Source: Methanobacteriota archaeon
GTDB taxonomy: Archaea > Thermoplasmatota > Poseidoniia > Poseidoniales > Thalassarchaeaceae
Direction of reading: 5' to 3'
Length of the DNA: 6,927 bases
NCBI GenBank assembly: GCA_014384685.1
Contig: JACNFL010000267.1
Location: forward strand, 1 to 6,927
Under the pieces are notes generated by a model, which had not been told where the DNA came from, did not search any database, and saw only the letters and a program-made list of their open reading frames with translations. Positions 4,550 to 6,927 of this stretch are shown piece by piece (position 1 is the first letter of the stretch; each line of letters begins with the position of its first letter). A program made the translations under genes and the position numbers.

Positions 4550-6574
4550 TTATTCTGTAAAGAATCCAGAAATTAAATCGTCATCTGCGATATTTGGAAT
4601 GGTTATATCAAGGGTTGAATCTCTTTCCATAGCCCTTTGTGCTGCAGTCAGTGCGCCGGAATTTCTTGCCCATGCCCTTCTAGCGATTCCGTTATTTACA
4701 TCCCAATTAAGCATAGAATTCAACTTTATCGAAGCCTGTTCAGTACCGTCTAGGACAAGGCCGAATCCGCCGTTAATGACTTCACCCCAACCAACTCCTC
4801 CTCCATTGTGTAAACTGACCCAAGTGGCTCCTCTAAATGAGTCGCCGACAAAATTCTGTACTGCCATATCCGCATTAAACATTGAACCATCTTTGATATT
4901 CGCTGTTTCCCGGTATGGTGAATCCGTTCCCGAAACGTCATGATGATCACGCCCTAAGACAATAGGTGCTGAAATCAAGCCAGTAGAAATGGCGTTGTTG
5001 AATGCTTCTGCGATTCTCCTTCTGCCCTGTTCATCAGCATATAGTATTCTAGCTTGAGAACCAACAACCATTTTGTTGGAATCTGCTTCTTCAATCCATT
5101 TTACATTATCCAACATTTGTTGTTGTATGTCAGGTGGGCTATTTTGAGCCATATTTGAAAGAATTTCTATGGCAATTGAATCACTTTGAATAAGATCTTT
5201 TGAGTCTCCAGAGGTACAAACCCATCTGAATGGACCAAAGCCATAGTCAAAACACATCGGACCCATGATATCTTCAACATAAGAGGGGTACCTAAACGAA
5301 CCATCTGACTCTAGAATATCAGCTCCTGCTTTGCTTGCCTCAAGTAAAAATGCATTTCCATAATCCCAGAATTGCATTCCATTAGAACACATTTCATTAA
5401 TTGCAATTGTATGTCTACATAGTGATTCTTTGACAAGTTGCATGAAATTTGTTGGTTCTTCTACCATCATTACATTTGCTTCATCAAACCCGATTTGTAC
5501 TGGATAATAACCACCTTGCCACGGGTTATGTAGGGAAGTTTGGTCACTACCTAAATCAACTCTAATTCCTCTTTCACAAAGCCGTTCCCATAGAGTTACA
5601 ATATTGCCCACGTATCCAATACTAATTGCAATATTATTAGCCGCTGACTCAACCATTTTATCGATTGCAACATCAATATCCTGCACAACGACGTCAAGCC
5701 ACCCTTGTTCATGCCGTTTATTGGCGGCTGCAGGGTTGATTTCAGCAATAATACACGAAGCCCCAGCGATAACTGCTGCTTTGGCCTGGGCGCCACTCAT
5801 ACCACCTAATCCACTGGTCACATAGGTCTTGCCTGATATGCCATTATTTCCAGTGAGGTTGAGATACTTTCTCCCAGCATTGAGTAAAGTTATCGTCGTA
5901 CCATGAACAATACCTTGGGGTCCAATGTACATGTAAGAGCCGGCAGTCATCTGCCCATATTGACTAACTCCAAGAGCATTATACTTCTCATATTCTTCTT
6001 GGGAAGAGTAGTTCGGAATTACCATTCCGTTTGTTACCACAACCCGTGGTGATTCTTCACTTGAAGGAAATAATCCCAAAGGATGGCCTGAATACATCAC
6101 TAATGTTTGAGAATTAGTCATTTGAGACAAATATTTCATTGTCAATCGATATTGTGCCCAATTTTGGAAAACTGAACCATTACCACCATAGGTAATTAAT
6201 TCGTGAGGAAATTGCGCCACACGTTCATCCAGATTATTTTGTATCATTAACATGATGGCAGCAGCGTGTTGTGATTTTGCTGGGTATGCTGAAATTGGGT
6301 GTGCTTTAATTTGGCTCTTATTTGGTCTAAATCTGTACATATAAATACGGCCATAAGTATCTAGTTCGTTGGCAAATTCTAGTGCTAGCACCTCATGTTG
6401 AGAGGAAGGGAAGTAACGCAATGCATTTTTCAAGGCTAATTGCTTCTCTTTTGGTGTTAGAATATCTCTACGAATGGGCGCGTGGTCAACATTTTTGTCA
6501 AATACGGGATGCTCTGGTAGAGTTTCGGGAATACCCTCCAGAATGCTAGTATGAAGTGCATCCCACTGACCCAT
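4550..6574 (-). CDS. hutU: Urocanate hydratase (urocanase), long form
   Basis: HutU adds water to urocanate to give 4-imidazolone-5-propionate, using tightly bound NAD+ as an electrophile; it is the second step of histidine degradation. Family motifs in order: YGGNGSVFQNW (129-139), the QMTAGSYMYIGPQGIVHGT block (208-226), the glycine-rich NAD-contact loop GLGGMSGAQ (255-263), DQTSLHNPWQGGYYPV (344-359), MCFDYGFGPFRW (440-451) with Cys441 at the conserved active-site cysteine position, GRDHHDVSGTDSPYRET (541-557) and ATWVSLHNGGGVGWGE (583-598). At 674 aa it is longer than the classic bacterial enzyme (about 555 aa) and close to the animal-type and Bacteroidetes-type long form. The extra length is spread over the N-terminus, internal insertions and the C-terminus. 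It is the first gene of the hutU-hutH pair, and its ATG lies 78 bp from a divergent aminotransferase gene. Confidence 0.95.
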   Translation of the reverse strand: MGQWDALHTSILEGIPETLPEHPVFDKNVDHAPIRRDILTPKEKQLALKNALRYFPSSQHEVLALEFANELDTYGRIYMYRFRPNKSQIKAHPISAYPAKSQHAAAIMLMIQNNLDERVAQFPHELITYGGNGSVFQNWAQYRLTMKYLSQMTNSQTLVMYSGHPLGLFPSSEESPRVVVTNGMVIPNYSSQEEYEKYNALGVSQYGQMTAGSYMYIGPQGIVHGTTITLLNAGRKYLNLTGNNGISGKTYVTSGLGGMSGAQAKAAVIAGASCIIAEINPAAANKRHEQGWLDVVVQDIDVAIDKMVESAANNIAISIGYVGNIVTLWERLCERGIRVDLGSDQTSLHNPWQGGYYPVQIGFDEANVMMVEEPTNFMQLVKESLCRHTIAINEMCSNGMQFWDYGNAFLLEASKAGADILESDGSFRYPSYVEDIMGPMCFDYGFGPFRWVCTSGDSKDLIQSDSIAIEILSNMAQNSPPDIQQQMLDNVKWIEEADSNKMVVGSQARILYADEQGRRRIAEAFNNAISTGLISAPIVLGRDHHDVSGTDSPYRETANIKDGSMFNADMAVQNFVGDSFRGATWVSLHNGGGVGWGEVINGGFGLVLDGTEQASIKLNSMLNWDVNNGIARRAWARNSGALTAAQRAMERDSTLDITIPNIADDDLISGFFTE

Positions 6575-6652
6575 GAATATTGTCGGGGCGAATGATTGAT
6601 TTCAGCATTCCCGATGGTTTAGTCTAAAGGCTGCATCAGTTCCAAGAGGGCT
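6575..6652. promoter_or_regulatory. Divergent upstream region between hutU and the aminotransferase gene
   Basis: This 78-bp non-coding region must carry start signals for two divergent genes. It contains one symmetric A/T-rich element, TTTAG-T-CTAAA, at 6618-6628. For the plus-strand gene it lies 24 bases before the ATG, the distance expected of a TATA-like box with a nearly leaderless mRNA. For hutU it lies 43 bases upstream, leaving a leader of about 20 bases. Being symmetric, it could serve either direction or bind a dimeric regulator. No experimental consensus supports it. Confidence 0.4.
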
Positions 6653-6927
6653 ATGACGGGGTCAAATGGCGAATGGTACCTGTCTGAATTGGCAAATGGA
6701 ATTGAGAGAAGTAGGATTCTTTCAATAGCAACCCAAGTCAAAAAAATGAAGGCTGAAGGAAAACAAGTAACAGCCTTCACAGTCGGAGACTTTTCACCAG
6801 AACAGTTTGAAGTTCCTCATTCTTTTACTGATGAATTAGCAGCTGCAGTTCATCAAAATCAAACAAATTACCCACCTGCGGCAGGACTTCCAGAACTTAG
6901 AGAAAGTTTGTCAAATTGGATGATGTA
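6653..6927 (+). CDS. PLP-dependent aminotransferase, class I/II (fold type I), N-terminal part only
   Basis: The first 91 codons are in the window and the frame is open at the right edge. The N-terminus shows an ERSRIL helix (residues 18-23), VTAFTVGDFSPEQFEVP (39-55), and NYPPAAGLPELRESL (72-86), which matches the substrate- and PLP-proximal 'NYPP..G...LR' segment of aspartate-aminotransferase-like enzymes. The catalytic lysine and the PLP-phosphate-binding residues lie beyond the window, so the amino donor and acceptor cannot be told. ATG at 6653 is the first start after an in-frame TAG at 6620-6622, and AAGAGGG directly before it may be a weak, closely spaced ribosome binding site. It is divergent from hutU, and a link to histidine-derived glutamate is only a guess. 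Confidence 0.88.
   Translation, partial: MTGSNGEWYLSELANGIERSRILSIATQVKKMKAEGKQVTAFTVGDFSPEQFEVPHSFTDELAAAVHQNQTNYPPAAGLPELRESLSNWMM

Noticed and set aside
4599..5825. Small plus-strand and alternate minus-strand open frames inside hutU
   Set aside because: They overlap conserved urocanase motifs, have no recognisable product and are out of frame with a strongly supported gene.

Overview
The window looks like chromosomal DNA of an uncultured planktonic euryarchaeon, most plausibly Marine Group II (Ca. Poseidoniales) or a close Thermoplasmatota relative. Three things suggest this: a DUF835-type protein, a family known mainly from Euryarchaeota; a very acidic multi-domain EF-hand membrane protein; and archaeal-style upstream regions with TATA-like elements and weak Shine-Dalgarno signals. 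The DNA is AT-leaning and gene-dense. This placement is an inference; no rRNA or other phylogenetic marker is present.

Left part (1-1940, minus strand): a 629-codon gene encodes a modular membrane protein. It has two CxxC...CxxC zinc-ribbon-like modules, two pairs of canonical EF-hands separated by a 133-residue Asp/Ser/Glu run, a two-helix membrane hairpin with a Cys-containing outer loop, a second acidic run, and a C-terminal Tudor/SH3-like small beta domain. Four bases after its stop, an ATG opens a frame that runs off the left edge and may be the start of a co-transcribed gene.

Middle (1941-2971): a divergent upstream region of about 80-110 bp separates that gene from a plus-strand gene for a DUF835 protein with an acidic linker and a C-terminal helical region. 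This gene converges on hutH with only 3 bp between the stops.

Right part (2975-6574, minus strand): hutU is followed by hutH after 54 bp, very likely as one transcript. HutH deaminates histidine to urocanate and HutU hydrates urocanate to imidazolonepropionate. The later steps (HutI and HutF/HutG type) are not in the window. HutU is the long (about 670 aa) form. HutH has Ala-Cys-Gly where the MIO cofactor triad is normally Ala-Ser-Gly, while the other active-site residues line up with bacterial HutH.

Right edge (6653-6927, plus strand): the first 91 codons of a fold-type I PLP aminotransferase are divergent from hutU across a 78-bp upstream region that contains one symmetric A/T-rich element.

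No rRNA, tRNA, CRISPR array, insertion sequence, integrase or phage gene was seen. No wholly new multi-gene system is evident. The most distinctive items are the zinc-ribbon/EF-hand/acidic-run/membrane/Tudor-like protein and the Cys variant of the HutH cofactor triad.
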